Shown one piece after another: positions 1-8,679 of a stretch of 64,000 nucleotides of DNA. The position numbers and the translations under genes are program-made. The first letter of the stretch is position 1; every line of letters begins with the position of its first letter. The notes beneath the pieces were generated by a model that did no database searches, was not told the origin of the DNA, and saw only the letters and a program-made list of their open reading frames with translations. Source of the DNA: JBPYFK01 sp051984675 (lineage in GTDB: Bacteria; Actinomycetota; Actinomycetes; Mycobacteriales; Pseudonocardiaceae). The stretch lies in assembly GCA_051984675.1 (NCBI GenBank), contig JBPYFK010000007.1:62001-126000 (forward strand), written 5' to 3'.

Positions 1-188
1 CCGTGCTCGGGCGTGATGCTGTAGCCGGGCGCGGCGGGGATCGGCGAGTGGTCCAGCCCGCACACTCGCACGTCGTACAGGGCTCGACCGTGCTCGTCCG
101 TGGCTGTGCCGAAGATCTGCGGCGGGATGGTCAGGTCGTACCCGACCACCGGCGGCAGGGCCAGGACCACCACCCGGTGCGATCTCAT
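1..188 (-). CDS. GlxA-family (DJ-1/PfpI + AraC) transcriptional regulator, N-terminal part
   Basis: Only the first 62 or so codons are in the window; the gene runs off the left edge. Reading from the ATG at 188 the product begins MRSHRVVVLALPPVVGYDL and continues through IPPQIFGTA and YDVRVCG. This matches the beta-strand and substrate-pocket opening of the DJ-1/PfpI-like domain found at the N-terminus of GlxA-type AraC regulators. In that family an AraC helix-turn-helix follows at about residue 220, which cannot be seen here. It is divergent from the MFS carrier at 259, the usual arrangement for a regulator controlling a neighbouring transporter; that link is inference. Confidence 0.75.
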   Translation of the reverse strand, partial: MRSHRVVVLALPPVVGYDLTIPPQIFGTATDEHGRALYDVRVCGLDHSPIPAAPGYSITPEH

Positions 189-258
189 GGCCAGATCCTT
201 ACATATGTTGGCAATCCTGCCACTCGTCGCGGAGTCTCCCACACTGGAAGCTGATCAC

Positions 259-1557
259 GTGACGCGGATACTGGACGATTCGACGAACGTGGCTTCACGA
301 AGCCACCATGCGTACTGGCCGTGGCTGGTTGCCGCGGTGGCCTTCGTGGCGCTCGTGGGTGCGGCGGGTTTCCGCGCCGCGCCCGGGGTACTGATCGAAC
401 CGTTGCATCACGAATTCGGTTGGAGCCGCAGCACGATCTCGGCCGCGGTGTCGATCAACCTGGTGCTTTATGGCCTGATCTCCCCGTTCGCCGCTGCCCT
501 GATGGAACGTTTCGGCATTCGGAGCGTGGTGGCGTGCGCGCTCGTTCTGGTGTCGGCGGGCAGCGGGCTGACCGTGTTCATGACCGCGAGCTGGCAACTG
601 TTGCTGTGTTGGGGCGTGCTGGTCGGCGTGGGCACCGGGTCGATGGCGCTCACCTTCGTTGCCACGGTGACCGGCCGCTGGTTCGTCCGGCGGCACGGCC
701 TGGTCAGCGGCGTGCTCACCGCGGCGGGCGCAGCTGGGCAACTGGTGTTCCTGCCGCTTATGGCGGCGTTGGCCGCGCACTACGGCTGGCGGTCGGCCGC
801 TCTGGCGGTGTCCGCCGCAGCCCTTGCCGTTGTACCGCTGGTGCTGCTGGCACTCCGAGAGCGTCCGAGCGACGTGGGCGTGACGGCCTACGGCGTGGCA
901 CCCGGCTCGCCGGACCCGGTTGGCCCTGTCACGGACGGGCACGCTGCGACACGCGCGTTGACGGTGCTGCGCGCCGCGCTCCGGCAGCCGACGTTCTGGT
1001 TGCTCGCGGGCGGGTTCGCGATCTGCGGCGCGTCGACCAATGGTTTGATCGGCACGCATTTCGTGCCTGCCGCGCATGACCACGGGATGCCACCCACCAC
1101 CGCTGCCGGGCTGCTCGCCATCATCGGGATCTTCGACGTGGCAGGCACGATCTGCTCCGGCTGGCTGACCGACCGGATCGACGCCCGGATTCTGCTCGTC
1201 GCCTACTACTTCTTGCGCGGGTGCTCGCTGCTCGTGCTGCCGCACCTGTTCGCGCCGACGACCGAGCCGCCGATGTGGGCGTTCATCATCTTCTACGGAC
1301 TGGACTGGGTGGCCACCGTGCCCCCGACCGTCGCGCTGTGCAGGGAACGGTTCGGCGGCACCGGACCGATCGTGTTCGGCTGGGTTTTCGCCTCGCACCA
1401 GATCGGCGCCGCCATCGCCGCGTTCGGCGCCGGAATGGCACACGACCTGTTCGGCAACTACGATCTCGCCTGGTATGGCTCGGGCGCGCTGTGTATGGCA
1501 GCGGCCCTGATGTCGGCCCGAATCCGTCCCAAGCTGGTCGGGTCGATCCCGGAATGA
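259..1557 (+). CDS. MFS transporter (monocarboxylate/oxalate-formate type)
   Basis: A 12-helix major facilitator carrier of about 432 residues. The first helix (WPWLVAAVAFVALVGAAGF) starts some 20 residues in, followed by the FGWSRSTIS segment seen in monocarboxylate-porter-like bacterial MFS proteins (HEFGWSR is typical). A charged central loop at about residues 205-235 separates two six-helix halves. I chose the GTG at 259 because GGAAG lies 9 bases upstream; an in-frame ATG at 205 would add 18 residues without changing the fold. The substrate is probably a small organic anion, judged only from family resemblance. It is divergent from the GlxA-type regulator and runs toward the winged-helix gene, ending 10 bases before that gene's stop. 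Confidence 0.85.
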   Translation: MTRILDDSTNVASRSHHAYWPWLVAAVAFVALVGAAGFRAAPGVLIEPLHHEFGWSRSTISAAVSINLVLYGLISPFAAALMERFGIRSVVACALVLVSAGSGLTVFMTASWQLLLCWGVLVGVGTGSMALTFVATVTGRWFVRRHGLVSGVLTAAGAAGQLVFLPLMAALAAHYGWRSAALAVSAAALAVVPLVLLALRERPSDVGVTAYGVAPGSPDPVGPVTDGHAATRALTVLRAALRQPTFWLLAGGFAICGASTNGLIGTHFVPAAHDHGMPPTTAAGLLAIIGIFDVAGTICSGWLTDRIDARILLVAYYFLRGCSLLVLPHLFAPTTEPPMWAFIIFYGLDWVATVPPTVALCRERFGGTGPIVFGWVFASHQIGAAIAAFGAGMAHDLFGNYDLAWYGSGALCMAAALMSARIRPKLVGSIPE

Positions 1558-1567
1558 GAGCCGGGAT

Positions 1568-2731
1568 TTACCCCGTGCGGAGTTCCTTCTCCAGCGGTGT
1601 CGGGAAGGACGGGACCACGGGCGTGCCATCCAGCCGGGGCCGCAGCGTGTCGGCGGCTTCCCGCACCGCACGGGCCGCCGCCGCGCCGCGGTCGACGAGC
1701 AGCCTGGTAACGATCTTCCCGTCCGGCCGTACCGCCCAGCCGCCGACGACCTCGCCACCCCACCAGACCGTCGGCCCGATGTTGCCGTTCCGGTCGAACA
1801 GGGGCCGGGAGTCCGCGGGCAGATACCAGTCGCGTTCCTTCCAGCCCATCGCCGTCGGGTCGAGGGCGGGCAGCAGCGCGGCGGTCGGGGCGGCGGGCTC
1901 GTCGGCGTCGGCGTCGTCGGCCAGCACCAGCCCGCAGCCGACGTCGACGGTGTCCAGCGTGGCGAGGGCCTTCCTGGTGGCACCGAGTGTCCAGCCGGTC
2001 CACCACTGGACGTCGGTTACGGTGGCCGGGCCGAACCGCCGCAGGTACTGCTCGACCAGGCGGGACTTGGCGTCCGGCAGTTCGGGGATTCCCTGCGGCC
2101 ACCAGTTCGACGCCGGTTCCCAGGTGTGCGCCCGGGACGTCCACGATCCGCGCGGCTCGGATCGGACTAGCCGCCCTTCGGCCGCCATCAACACCAGCAC
2201 GTTCGTGGTGATGTTGCGTTTCACGTCCCACTTCTTGCCAGACGTCGGCAGCAGCGCCGTGCGCAGCCGGGGCTCGTCGGCCGACAGCTGGGCCGCGGTG
2301 GCCCAGCCGCGTTTCGCCAGCGCCCTTTCAACCGACGACTCCAGCGACCGTAGCCAGCCGTCGACATCGGCGGGCAGTTCCGGCTCGGTGGGGATGGTGG
2401 TGAGCTGCTGGACCAGCCGTTTGCGTTGCTGACTGGCGATGTCCAGCGAGGCGCCGTGGTGCACGACCGAAACCAGATCGGCGGGCACCACGAACAGCGT
2501 CCGGCGCATCGCCAGCAGCCGGACCAGCTTGCGGTCGTCGTACATCACCCTGGCGACATCCTTGATCGACGCCGACGGGCAGCGGGCGAGCACCGACAGG
2601 AAGACGGTCGCCGGGTCGGTCGCGTGCAGTACCACCACGTCGACCGCGGCCTGCACGGGATCGCTGGCCGTACCGGCGAGGTGATGCCGGGCGACCAGGC
2701 GAGCCCGCCGGCGTTCGATGCCAAACCGCAT
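1568..2731 (-). CDS. Winged-helix DNA-binding protein (AlkZ/YcaQ-like, HTH_42 superfamily)
   Basis: A 387-residue protein of the winged-helix DNA-binding superfamily that includes the AlkZ/YcaQ DNA glycosylases. Supporting segments are the N-terminal RRRARLVARHHL helix, VVLHATDPATVFLSV, the MRRTLFVVPADLV block (typical of this family), RGWATAAQLSADEPRLR, and a central GRLVRSEPRGSWTS wing. The length is normal for the family. Glycosylase activity is known only for some members, so DNA repair is a possible rather than demonstrated role. It lies head to tail with the methyltransferase gene (gap 42 bases) and the two could share a promoter. Confidence 0.8.
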   Translation of the reverse strand: MRFGIERRRARLVARHHLAGTASDPVQAAVDVVVLHATDPATVFLSVLARCPSASIKDVARVMYDDRKLVRLLAMRRTLFVVPADLVSVVHHGASLDIASQQRKRLVQQLTTIPTEPELPADVDGWLRSLESSVERALAKRGWATAAQLSADEPRLRTALLPTSGKKWDVKRNITTNVLVLMAAEGRLVRSEPRGSWTSRAHTWEPASNWWPQGIPELPDAKSRLVEQYLRRFGPATVTDVQWWTGWTLGATRKALATLDTVDVGCGLVLADDADADEPAAPTAALLPALDPTAMGWKERDWYLPADSRPLFDRNGNIGPTVWWGGEVVGGWAVRPDGKIVTRLLVDRGAAAARAVREAADTLRPRLDGTPVVPSFPTPLEKELRTG

Positions 2732-2773
2732 GACCCATTGCTACCAGCCGACACCGACAACCACCGTCCACGC

Positions 2774-3616
2774 TCACGGTTTGCGGGCGACTCCCCCGAA
2801 CAGGAGGCGCCGGGCTGGGCCCGATGGTTGCACGCGCGGTCCGTCCGGCCACCAGTCGTTGGCTGCGACCAGTCCTGGTTCCACGAGTTCGAGCCCGCCG
2901 AAGAGGTCGATGATCTCTTCCCGCGTCCGGAAGTAGCCCTTGGCGATCGCGCTGTTCTGCAGGATCCACTCCAGGCGTTCGGCCAGGTCCGCGGCCTCGG
3001 GGTCCGCCGCACCCGGTTTTCCGAGATGGGCCACCACGACGTAGGAACCGGACGGCAGGGCCTCGACGAAGCGCGCCATGATCTTCCGCGGCTCCCGCTC
3101 GTCGGGCACCAGGTGCAGTGTGCCCAACTGGTACAGGGCGATCGGTCGCGCCCAGTCGAAGCGCTTCACGAGAGAGGAATCAGCCAACAACCGGTCCGGC
3201 TCGGTGAGGTCACCGCCGAGGAAGTGGGTACTGGCGTTGTGGCCCGCCAGCAGCGCACGGCCGTGCGCGACCGCGATCGGATCGTTGTCGACGTAGACGA
3301 CGATCGCATCCAGATTCTCCCGCTGCGCGATCTGGTGCGTGTTTTCCGCCGTGGGCAGACCCGCGCCGCAGTCCAGGAACTGTCCGATCCCGGCTTCAGC
3401 GGCCAGGAAACGCGTCACCCGCGCCAGGAATCGCCGACAGTCCCAAGCAACGGTGCCAAGTTCGGGAGCGACGGCGAGCAGCCGATCGCACACCTCGCGA
3501 TCAACCGCGTAGTTGTCCTTGCCACCCAACAGCGCGTCGTACACCCGGGCAACGCTCGGTTGGCTCTGGTCAACCTCGGGTGGGACGACATCCCGCGGGA
3601 CATCAGCTGGCGCCAT
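2774..3616 (-). CDS. SAM-dependent methyltransferase, DUF574 / Methyltransf_19 family
   Basis: A 280-residue member of the large actinobacterial DUF574 methyltransferase family. Diagnostic pieces are PSVARVYDALLGGKDNYAVDR near the N-terminus, the SAM-binding FLDCGAGLPT loop at about residues 78-87, VVYVDNDPIAVAHGRALL for motif II, and GGLELVEPG near the end. The ATG at 3616 is chosen because it starts just ahead of the conserved PSVARVYD region; a GTG one codon upstream is also possible. Members are very abundant in actinomycetes, usually as orphans, and their acceptors are mostly unknown, so no substrate is proposed. Confidence 0.85.
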   Translation of the reverse strand: MAPADVPRDVVPPEVDQSQPSVARVYDALLGGKDNYAVDREVCDRLLAVAPELGTVAWDCRRFLARVTRFLAAEAGIGQFLDCGAGLPTAENTHQIAQRENLDAIVVYVDNDPIAVAHGRALLAGHNASTHFLGGDLTEPDRLLADSSLVKRFDWARPIALYQLGTLHLVPDEREPRKIMARFVEALPSGSYVVVAHLGKPGAADPEAADLAERLEWILQNSAIAKGYFRTREEIIDLFGGLELVEPGLVAANDWWPDGPRVQPSGPARRLLFGGVARKP

Positions 3617-4316
3617 CACGCTCTCCGAACTCGTGGACTCGTCCCAGTCTAGATCACCGACCCGGTCGGGAGCGCGACAACCGTCCGCGAAGGTCAGAGA
3701 ACGCCGGTTCGGGCTGTCGGATGGATTGTTTCGGCGAGCACGTTTGAGCAAGCGAACAAAGCGGTATTCGTTTGAGGAAAACCGTTTTCCGGGCCTCAAT
3801 TCGGGCTCGTTTGATGCGACTCGGGTAGCTCCTTTTCGTTCTTTCTTCATACCCGATGTTCGTTGGTCTGTTTGGGTGGCTCTCGTCCATTTCAGTGACT
3901 TCCTGCCGTCCGTATCGATCACCCGCTTGTCTGTACTGGTAACGCCTGTTCCGCGGCTATGGTCACATGCTGATTCGGGTCCTTGTTCCGACCATGCGCG
4001 AGGGGGCATCAACGAGGAGCGTGCTCGAAGGCGTGTCGGTGAACAGTTGAATGACCTGGGTCCGAATCGTGGTGTTCGTCGAGTTGACGATGATCCCGCA
4101 TCGGGCGTTCGATTCGCATAAGGATGCCATCTTGTTCGACGTCGGCCATCAAGGCTCTGTCAAGTCGGTTGTGCCGTTCGCGGTCCTCCTCCAGCGAGGG
4201 AATCAGTGACACCGTCCGCGTGTCGCTGTCGAATGCTCCGGTAGCAAGCCAGACCCGCCAGTGCCGCAGCTGTAGAACTCACCATCCCCAAACCGCACTG
4301 ATCAGGAGGTCAGACC
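3617..4316. other. Gene-poor 700-base region upstream of the encapsulin operon
   Basis: No convincing gene. The stretch from about 3730 to 3960 is more AT-rich than its surroundings and carries several TTTGA-type words (TTTGAGC, TTTGAGG, TTTGATG at about 3743-3822), which may belong to the promoter region of the downstream operon. The short open frames here lack actinobacterial codon bias and family features. An AGGAGG sits at 4304-4309, directly ahead of the GTG at 4317. Confidence 0.4.
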
Positions 4317-5711
4317 GTGTCGTCAGCTGTTGACGAACCGTTCTTGTCCCTGCAAACCCAGGCGGCGCGCCTGCTGGCCACGACCACGAAGACGCCGCCG
4401 CAGATGCAGTCGATCTCTTCACGGCATCTGCTCAACGAGTTGCCGTGGGTGACCGTCCCCAGCGGCACCTACCGTGTGAACCGGCGTCTTCAGATCAAAG
4501 TCGGCCGCGGACGGGTGTCGTTCGTCCAGGAAGGTGACCAGGTTCGCATCATCCCCGAAACGCTCACCGAACTCGCCGCGCTGCGCGGCTACACGAACAC
4601 TTCGGTGTTGGAACGTCTCGCGTCGCTGTTCACCACGCGGCAGGTCACGCCCGGGGAGATTCTGGCCGAGGAGGGCAGCGATGTGCGGGAGGTGTTCGTC
4701 GTCGCGCACGGACGTATCGAGCGATTGACGACCAGCAAATACGGCACCACTGAACATGCCGGGGTCATCACTGATGGTGACCAGATCGGTGATGAGGCGG
4801 TTGGCGTCGATGATCCCCAGTGGTCGGCGACGCTGCGGTGTGCCACGGCGGGAACTGTTCTGGTGCTGAACTGGGATGTTCTGCTCGACCTGCTGCACAG
4901 CGAGTCCAGTCTGCGTGAACACCTGGAGGACTTCGCCCGGCGTCGGGCATTGCCGCAGAACCGCAAAGGCGAAGCCGAGATCGCGATGTCCGCTGGGCAC
5001 GCCGGCGAACCGGCGATCCCTGGCTCGTTCGTCGACTACGAGTTGTCGCCGCGTGAGTACGAGTTGTCGTTGACACAGACCGTCGTGCGCGTGCACACCC
5101 GCGTCGGCGACCTCTACAACGACCCGATGGACCAGGTCGAACAACAGTTGCGGCTGACGATCGAGGAGGTCCGCGAGACCCAGGAACACGAACTGCTGCA
5201 CAACACGAACTTCGGACTGCTGCACAACACTGCCTACGACCAGCGAATCGCCACCAGAAACGGGCCGCCGACGCCGGATGACATGGACGATCTGCTGGCG
5301 ATGCGCCGGTCGACGGATGCGTTCTTCGCGCACCCGAAAGCGATCACCGCGTTCCTGCGGGAATGCAGCCGGCGGGGCCTGGCAGTGGATGCCACCGGGC
5401 TCCCCGACGGTTCGCGGGCGCTGTCGTGGCGTGGTGTTCCCGTGTTCCCGCTCGGCAAGATCGGCATCACCGACTACAACACCAGCACGATCATCGCCAT
5501 GCGCCGGGGCGAGGACAAACAAGGCGTGGTCGGTCTGCAACCCGCCGTGCTGCCGGACGAGGCCCAACCCGGCCTGAATGTGCGGTTCATGGGGATCACC
5601 GACCAGGCCATCCTGCGCTATCTCGTCACGGCGTATTACAGCGTCGCGCCTCTCGTGCCGGACGCGGTCGGCCTGTTGGAACACGTCGAAATCGGGCACG
5701 AGGGGTCATGA
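4317..5711 (+). CDS. cnb: Family 2B encapsulin shell protein with cyclic-nucleotide-binding domain
   Basis: A 464-residue shell protein of the HK97-fold family 2B encapsulins, the capsid that packages 2-methylisoborneol synthase. The N-terminal arm and scaffold (LLNELPWVTVPSGTYRVNRR) are followed by a cyclic-nucleotide-binding-like insertion at about residues 90-200 (ERLASLFTTRQVTPGEILAEE, VFVVAHGRIERL, GDQIGDEA). The capsid fold then resumes, with SPREYELSLTQTVVRVHTRV and the C-terminal RGVPVFPLGKIGI and ITDYNTSTIIAMRRGED segments, which are strongly family-like. The GTG start has AGGAGG 7 bases upstream. Its TGA overlaps the ATG of the terpene cyclase (ATGA), implying translational coupling. 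In described systems the cyclic-nucleotide domain faces outside and may gate the shell; the ligand here is unknown. Confidence 0.92.
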   Translation: MSSAVDEPFLSLQTQAARLLATTTKTPPQMQSISSRHLLNELPWVTVPSGTYRVNRRLQIKVGRGRVSFVQEGDQVRIIPETLTELAALRGYTNTSVLERLASLFTTRQVTPGEILAEEGSDVREVFVVAHGRIERLTTSKYGTTEHAGVITDGDQIGDEAVGVDDPQWSATLRCATAGTVLVLNWDVLLDLLHSESSLREHLEDFARRRALPQNRKGEAEIAMSAGHAGEPAIPGSFVDYELSPREYELSLTQTVVRVHTRVGDLYNDPMDQVEQQLRLTIEEVRETQEHELLHNTNFGLLHNTAYDQRIATRNGPPTPDDMDDLLAMRRSTDAFFAHPKAITAFLRECSRRGLAVDATGLPDGSRALSWRGVPVFPLGKIGITDYNTSTIIAMRRGEDKQGVVGLQPAVLPDEAQPGLNVRFMGITDQAILRYLVTAYYSVAPLVPDAVGLLEHVEIGHEGS

Positions 5712-6793
5712 TGATCGAGCTCGCAGCTCACGAAGTACGGGTTCCGCACCGGCAGCCGCACACCGAGGGGGCGGTGGGCACCAGCGCCACCACGCCGCCC
5801 GGGGCACGGCGGAAAACCACTGTGTTGTACTGCCCGCCGGCGCCACCCGAGCGACCCGAACTGGCCGGGGAGATCAACCGGCGCATGGTGGCCTGGATGC
5901 GGCAGATGGGTCTCGGTAACGAGGACAACGTTGCCGGTGTCTACAAGCATGATCCCGGTCGCGGGATCACGCTGTGCCACCCGGGCAGCCAGGATGTCGA
6001 GCGCATGACCGTCGCGGGAAAGATGATCGTCGCGGAAACAGCGGTCGATGACTACTTCTGTGAAACCAACACCTACCGGGACAGAAACGATCAGACCATC
6101 GGCCCGAACCTGTCGCTGGCGCAATCCGCGATCGACGCGCCCCACCTGACCACGACCTACCAAGCCGAGTGGATCAAGCAGCGGGACAACCATCCGGTGC
6201 TGCGTGCCCAGCACGATGCGTTCAACCAGCTCAAACAGATCGCCAGTCCCGCCCAAGCCCAGCGTGTCCGCCACGACATCGCACAGCTGTACTTGGGGTA
6301 TAACGCGGAGAACGGATGGCGTATGGCCGACCGGCTGCCGCCGACGTGGCAGTACCTCGCGAACCGGCAGATGAACTCCTTCCGTCCATGCCTCACCCTC
6401 GGCGACGTTCTGGACGGGTACGAAATCCCGGCCGAACTGTATGCGCATCCGATGGTGCAGGAATGCACGGCGCGGGCATCGCTGATCGCGACCCTGTACA
6501 ACGACCTGGCGGGTTGTGAGCGGGAGATCCGTGAGGACGGGTTGCCGTTCAACCTGCCGGCCGTTATCGCCGCCGAAGAACGCCTCCCGCTGGACGAGGC
6601 GTTCATCAAAGCCTGCGAGGTCCACAACGAGCTCATCCGCGTGCTGGAAGACGCCACCGGACGTGCCACCGCGGCGCTGCCGGATGCCACGGTGTCTCGC
6701 TACCTCACGGGATTGTGGTCGTGGATCGCGGGAAGCAGGCACTGGCACTTCACTTCTAGCCGTCAGATCTCGGGAACAAAGGAAGGATCATGA
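5708..6793 (+). CDS. tpc: 2-methylisoborneol synthase (terpene cyclase), encapsulin cargo
   Basis: A 361-residue class I terpene cyclase that would convert 2-methylgeranyl diphosphate to 2-methylisoborneol inside the encapsulin. The aspartate-rich metal motif is DDYFCE (D114, D115) and the second motif is NDLAGCERE (N265, D266, E273). The usual Ser/Thr of this NSE triad is Gly269. The C-terminus has the family-like GSRHWHFTSSR. The N-terminal extension, disordered and thought to load the cargo in this family, is short (about 45 residues, Pro- and Thr-rich). ATG codons at 5708 and 5711 are both possible; 5708 gives an ATGA overlap with the shell gene. The stop overlaps the methyltransferase start in the same way. 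Confidence 0.9.
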   Translation: MMIELAAHEVRVPHRQPHTEGAVGTSATTPPGARRKTTVLYCPPAPPERPELAGEINRRMVAWMRQMGLGNEDNVAGVYKHDPGRGITLCHPGSQDVERMTVAGKMIVAETAVDDYFCETNTYRDRNDQTIGPNLSLAQSAIDAPHLTTTYQAEWIKQRDNHPVLRAQHDAFNQLKQIASPAQAQRVRHDIAQLYLGYNAENGWRMADRLPPTWQYLANRQMNSFRPCLTLGDVLDGYEIPAELYAHPMVQECTARASLIATLYNDLAGCEREIREDGLPFNLPAVIAAEERLPLDEAFIKACEVHNELIRVLEDATGRATAALPDATVSRYLTGLWSWIAGSRHWHFTSSRQISGTKEGS

Positions 6794-7650
6794 CCGACAC
6801 GCAGACCGATCTGGCGCACTCAGTTGCCAGCGTGTATCAGGGCAGCGTCGCCGAGTACTGGAACCAGGAGGCCAACCCCGTCAACATCGAGTTGGGCGAC
6901 GTCGACGGCTACTACCACCACCATTACGGGATCGGTGACGTCAACTGGTCGGCTCAAGAAGGCGATGTCGAAACCGTGCGGCAGAAGGTCACACGGGAGC
7001 TGCACCGCCTGGAATCGTTGCAAGCCGCATACCTGCTCGATCACGTGGGCGACATCGGCTCACAGGATCGAGTCATGGACGCCGGCTGTGGCCGCGGCGG
7101 GTCCAGCTTCATGGCCTACGACCGGTGGGGCTGCCAGGTGGACGGTATCTCGATCTCGCGGAAACAGGTGAACTTCGCCAACAAGCAGGCATACCAACAT
7201 GACGTGGCCGAGATGGTTCGGTTTCACCAGATGAACATGCTCGAAACCGGGTTCGACACGGGCAGCATGAAAGCGATCTGGAACAACGAATCCACCATGT
7301 ACGTGGACTTGGACGATCTGTTCAGCGAGTTCTCCCGGCTGTTGTGCCGTGGTGGGAAGTGGGTGACGATCACCGGATGTTCCAACGACGTGTACGGGCA
7401 CCCGTCGCGGGCGGTGTCGACGATCAACGCGCACTACATCTGCGATATCCACCCGCGTTCCACCTACTTCCGCGCGATGGCCGCGCACCGGTTGGTGCCT
7501 TCTGCGGTGGTGGACTTGACTGAGGACACGATCGCCTACTGGAAACTCCGCAAAGCCTCACCACTCGCAACGGGGATTGAGGATGCGTTCCTGGAGGCAT
7601 ACACCACGGGCGCGTTCCAGTACATGTTGATCGCTGCCGATCGGGTGTGA
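6790..7650 (+). CDS. mtf: Geranyl diphosphate 2-C-methyltransferase
   Basis: A 286-residue SAM-dependent C-methyltransferase that makes 2-methylgeranyl diphosphate, the substrate of the preceding cyclase. The SAM-binding glycine-rich loop is MDAGCGRGGSS at about residues 95-105, preceded by the aromatic-rich GDVDGYYHHHYGIGDV segment typical of geranyl-PP methyltransferases. WNNESTMYVDL follows, then a GKWVTITGCSNDVYG strand. The length matches the family. The ATG lies inside the cyclase stop (ATGA) with GGAAGGA upstream. Its position as the last gene of the shell-cyclase-methyltransferase set confirms the 2-methylisoborneol (earthy odour) assignment. Confidence 0.93.
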   Translation: MTDTQTDLAHSVASVYQGSVAEYWNQEANPVNIELGDVDGYYHHHYGIGDVNWSAQEGDVETVRQKVTRELHRLESLQAAYLLDHVGDIGSQDRVMDAGCGRGGSSFMAYDRWGCQVDGISISRKQVNFANKQAYQHDVAEMVRFHQMNMLETGFDTGSMKAIWNNESTMYVDLDDLFSEFSRLLCRGGKWVTITGCSNDVYGHPSRAVSTINAHYICDIHPRSTYFRAMAAHRLVPSAVVDLTEDTIAYWKLRKASPLATGIEDAFLEAYTTGAFQYMLIAADRV

Positions 7651-7722
7651 TCAGTGTCGGTGGTCGACGACGCCTGATCCGTGGCGAGATCGACCAACAC
7701 CTCGGCCAGACGCACGTCATCA

Positions 7723-8562
7723 TCAATCACGCACGTGCGGTCGGGGCGCTCGGTGCCCCGACCGCACGGCAGAATCTGGCCACTCCTGGGCTTGTCGATC
7801 AAGCGGGTTTGTGGTCGTCGTCGTGCCTCGGCTCAACTGGACGCACCGTCGTGGTCTTCGTCTCCAGAGCCAGACGATGTCGCGTGCGAAGGACCAGACG
7901 AGCAACACGAGGGCAACCGCGGTCAGGGCGAGGGCTGCTCGACGCGGGACGGCGGGAGTGCTGGCCACGACGAGGATGATCCCTTGCACGGCGGCCACGG
8001 TTTTCCGCGCGAAGCTTGGCGGTAATGGTTCGCGAAGCCACGACATGAGGCGGGCGGACGCCACGAAGGCGTACCGCATCGCGCCGATCACCAGCACCCA
8101 TGGGCCCAGGGATCTGGCGACGAGAAGGCTCAGCACCAGGATGAGGAAGGCGTCGACTTCCATGTCAAACCGCGCGCCCAGCTGAGACACTGTTCCCGTG
8201 TGTCGAGCGATGCGACCGTCGACGGCGTCGAGTGCCAGCGCCACAGCCGCGAGCATGATGATTCCTCCGACCGGTTCTCCCGCATCGGAACCGTCCACGA
8301 CCAGGGCCAGCACACCCCCGGCAAGTGTCATCCGTGCCACGGTGATCCGGTTGGCCGGCCCCAACGCGGACATGCCGGAGCGGCGAACAGCCAGACCGAG
8401 AACCGTGTTGCTGAGCACCGCATACACCGCTCCTGCGAGCCAGCCGAGGGCCCCCAGCCCCACCATCGTCGCCAGCAGCGTCAGCAGGAGGGCCTGGGCC
8501 ACGAAGCCAGCGGCCAGTTCCCGATGCCACCGACCGCTTCCGTGCCCGTGCCAGGTGGCCAC
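7723..8562 (-). CDS. CDP-alcohol phosphatidyltransferase family membrane protein
   Basis: A membrane enzyme of about 279 residues that transfers a phosphatidyl-type group from a CDP-activated donor to an alcohol. The family signature DGx2ARx8Gx3Dx3D is complete: DGRIARHTGTVSQLGARFD followed by MEVD. About six hydrophobic helices surround it (for example ILVLSLLVARSLGPWVLVIG). I place the start at the GTG at 8562 because GGAGGAGG lies 4-5 bases upstream; an in-frame TTG at 8595 is less likely. The hydrophilic tail after about residue 240 is unusual. It is divergent from the pteridine-type cluster beginning at 8680 with 117 bases between, and I read it as part of that cluster. The alcohol acceptor is unknown. 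Confidence 0.8.
   Translation of the reverse strand: MATWHGHGSGRWHRELAAGFVAQALLLTLLATMVGLGALGWLAGAVYAVLSNTVLGLAVRRSGMSALGPANRITVARMTLAGGVLALVVDGSDAGEPVGGIIMLAAVALALDAVDGRIARHTGTVSQLGARFDMEVDAFLILVLSLLVARSLGPWVLVIGAMRYAFVASARLMSWLREPLPPSFARKTVAAVQGIILVVASTPAVPRRAALALTAVALVLLVWSFARDIVWLWRRRPRRCVQLSRGTTTTTNPLDRQAQEWPDSAVRSGHRAPRPHVRD
7734..7768. terminator. Bidirectional hairpin terminator after the 2-methylisoborneol operon
   Basis: A perfect 14-bp inverted repeat: CGTGCGGTCGGGGC (7734-7747) pairs with GCCCCGACCGCACG (7755-7768) around a 7-base loop. It sits 84 bases past the methyltransferase stop and inside the last codons of the convergent phosphatidyltransferase gene, so it could stop transcription from both sides. 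There is no T-tract, as is common in high-GC actinobacteria. Confidence 0.75.
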
Positions 8563-8679
8563 GACGCCTCCTCCGTTACACAGTGTCGTGGTCAAAGGGA
8601 TGCTGGGCAGCGTACTGACTCAGCGGGGCCAATCCCACTTTCGAGCACGTCGGCGGTCTCCCTGCGCCGGGGGAAGCTG

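Noticed and set aside
295..1983. Long open frame on the minus strand opposite the MFS gene
   Set aside because: Arg/His/Gly-rich translation without any family motif; it is the GC-driven antisense shadow of the carrier and of the winged-helix gene.
4009..4212. Possible 67-codon gene on the minus strand upstream of the encapsulin operon
   Set aside because: His/Asp-rich without secondary-structure pattern or family resemblance and with no good ribosome site.
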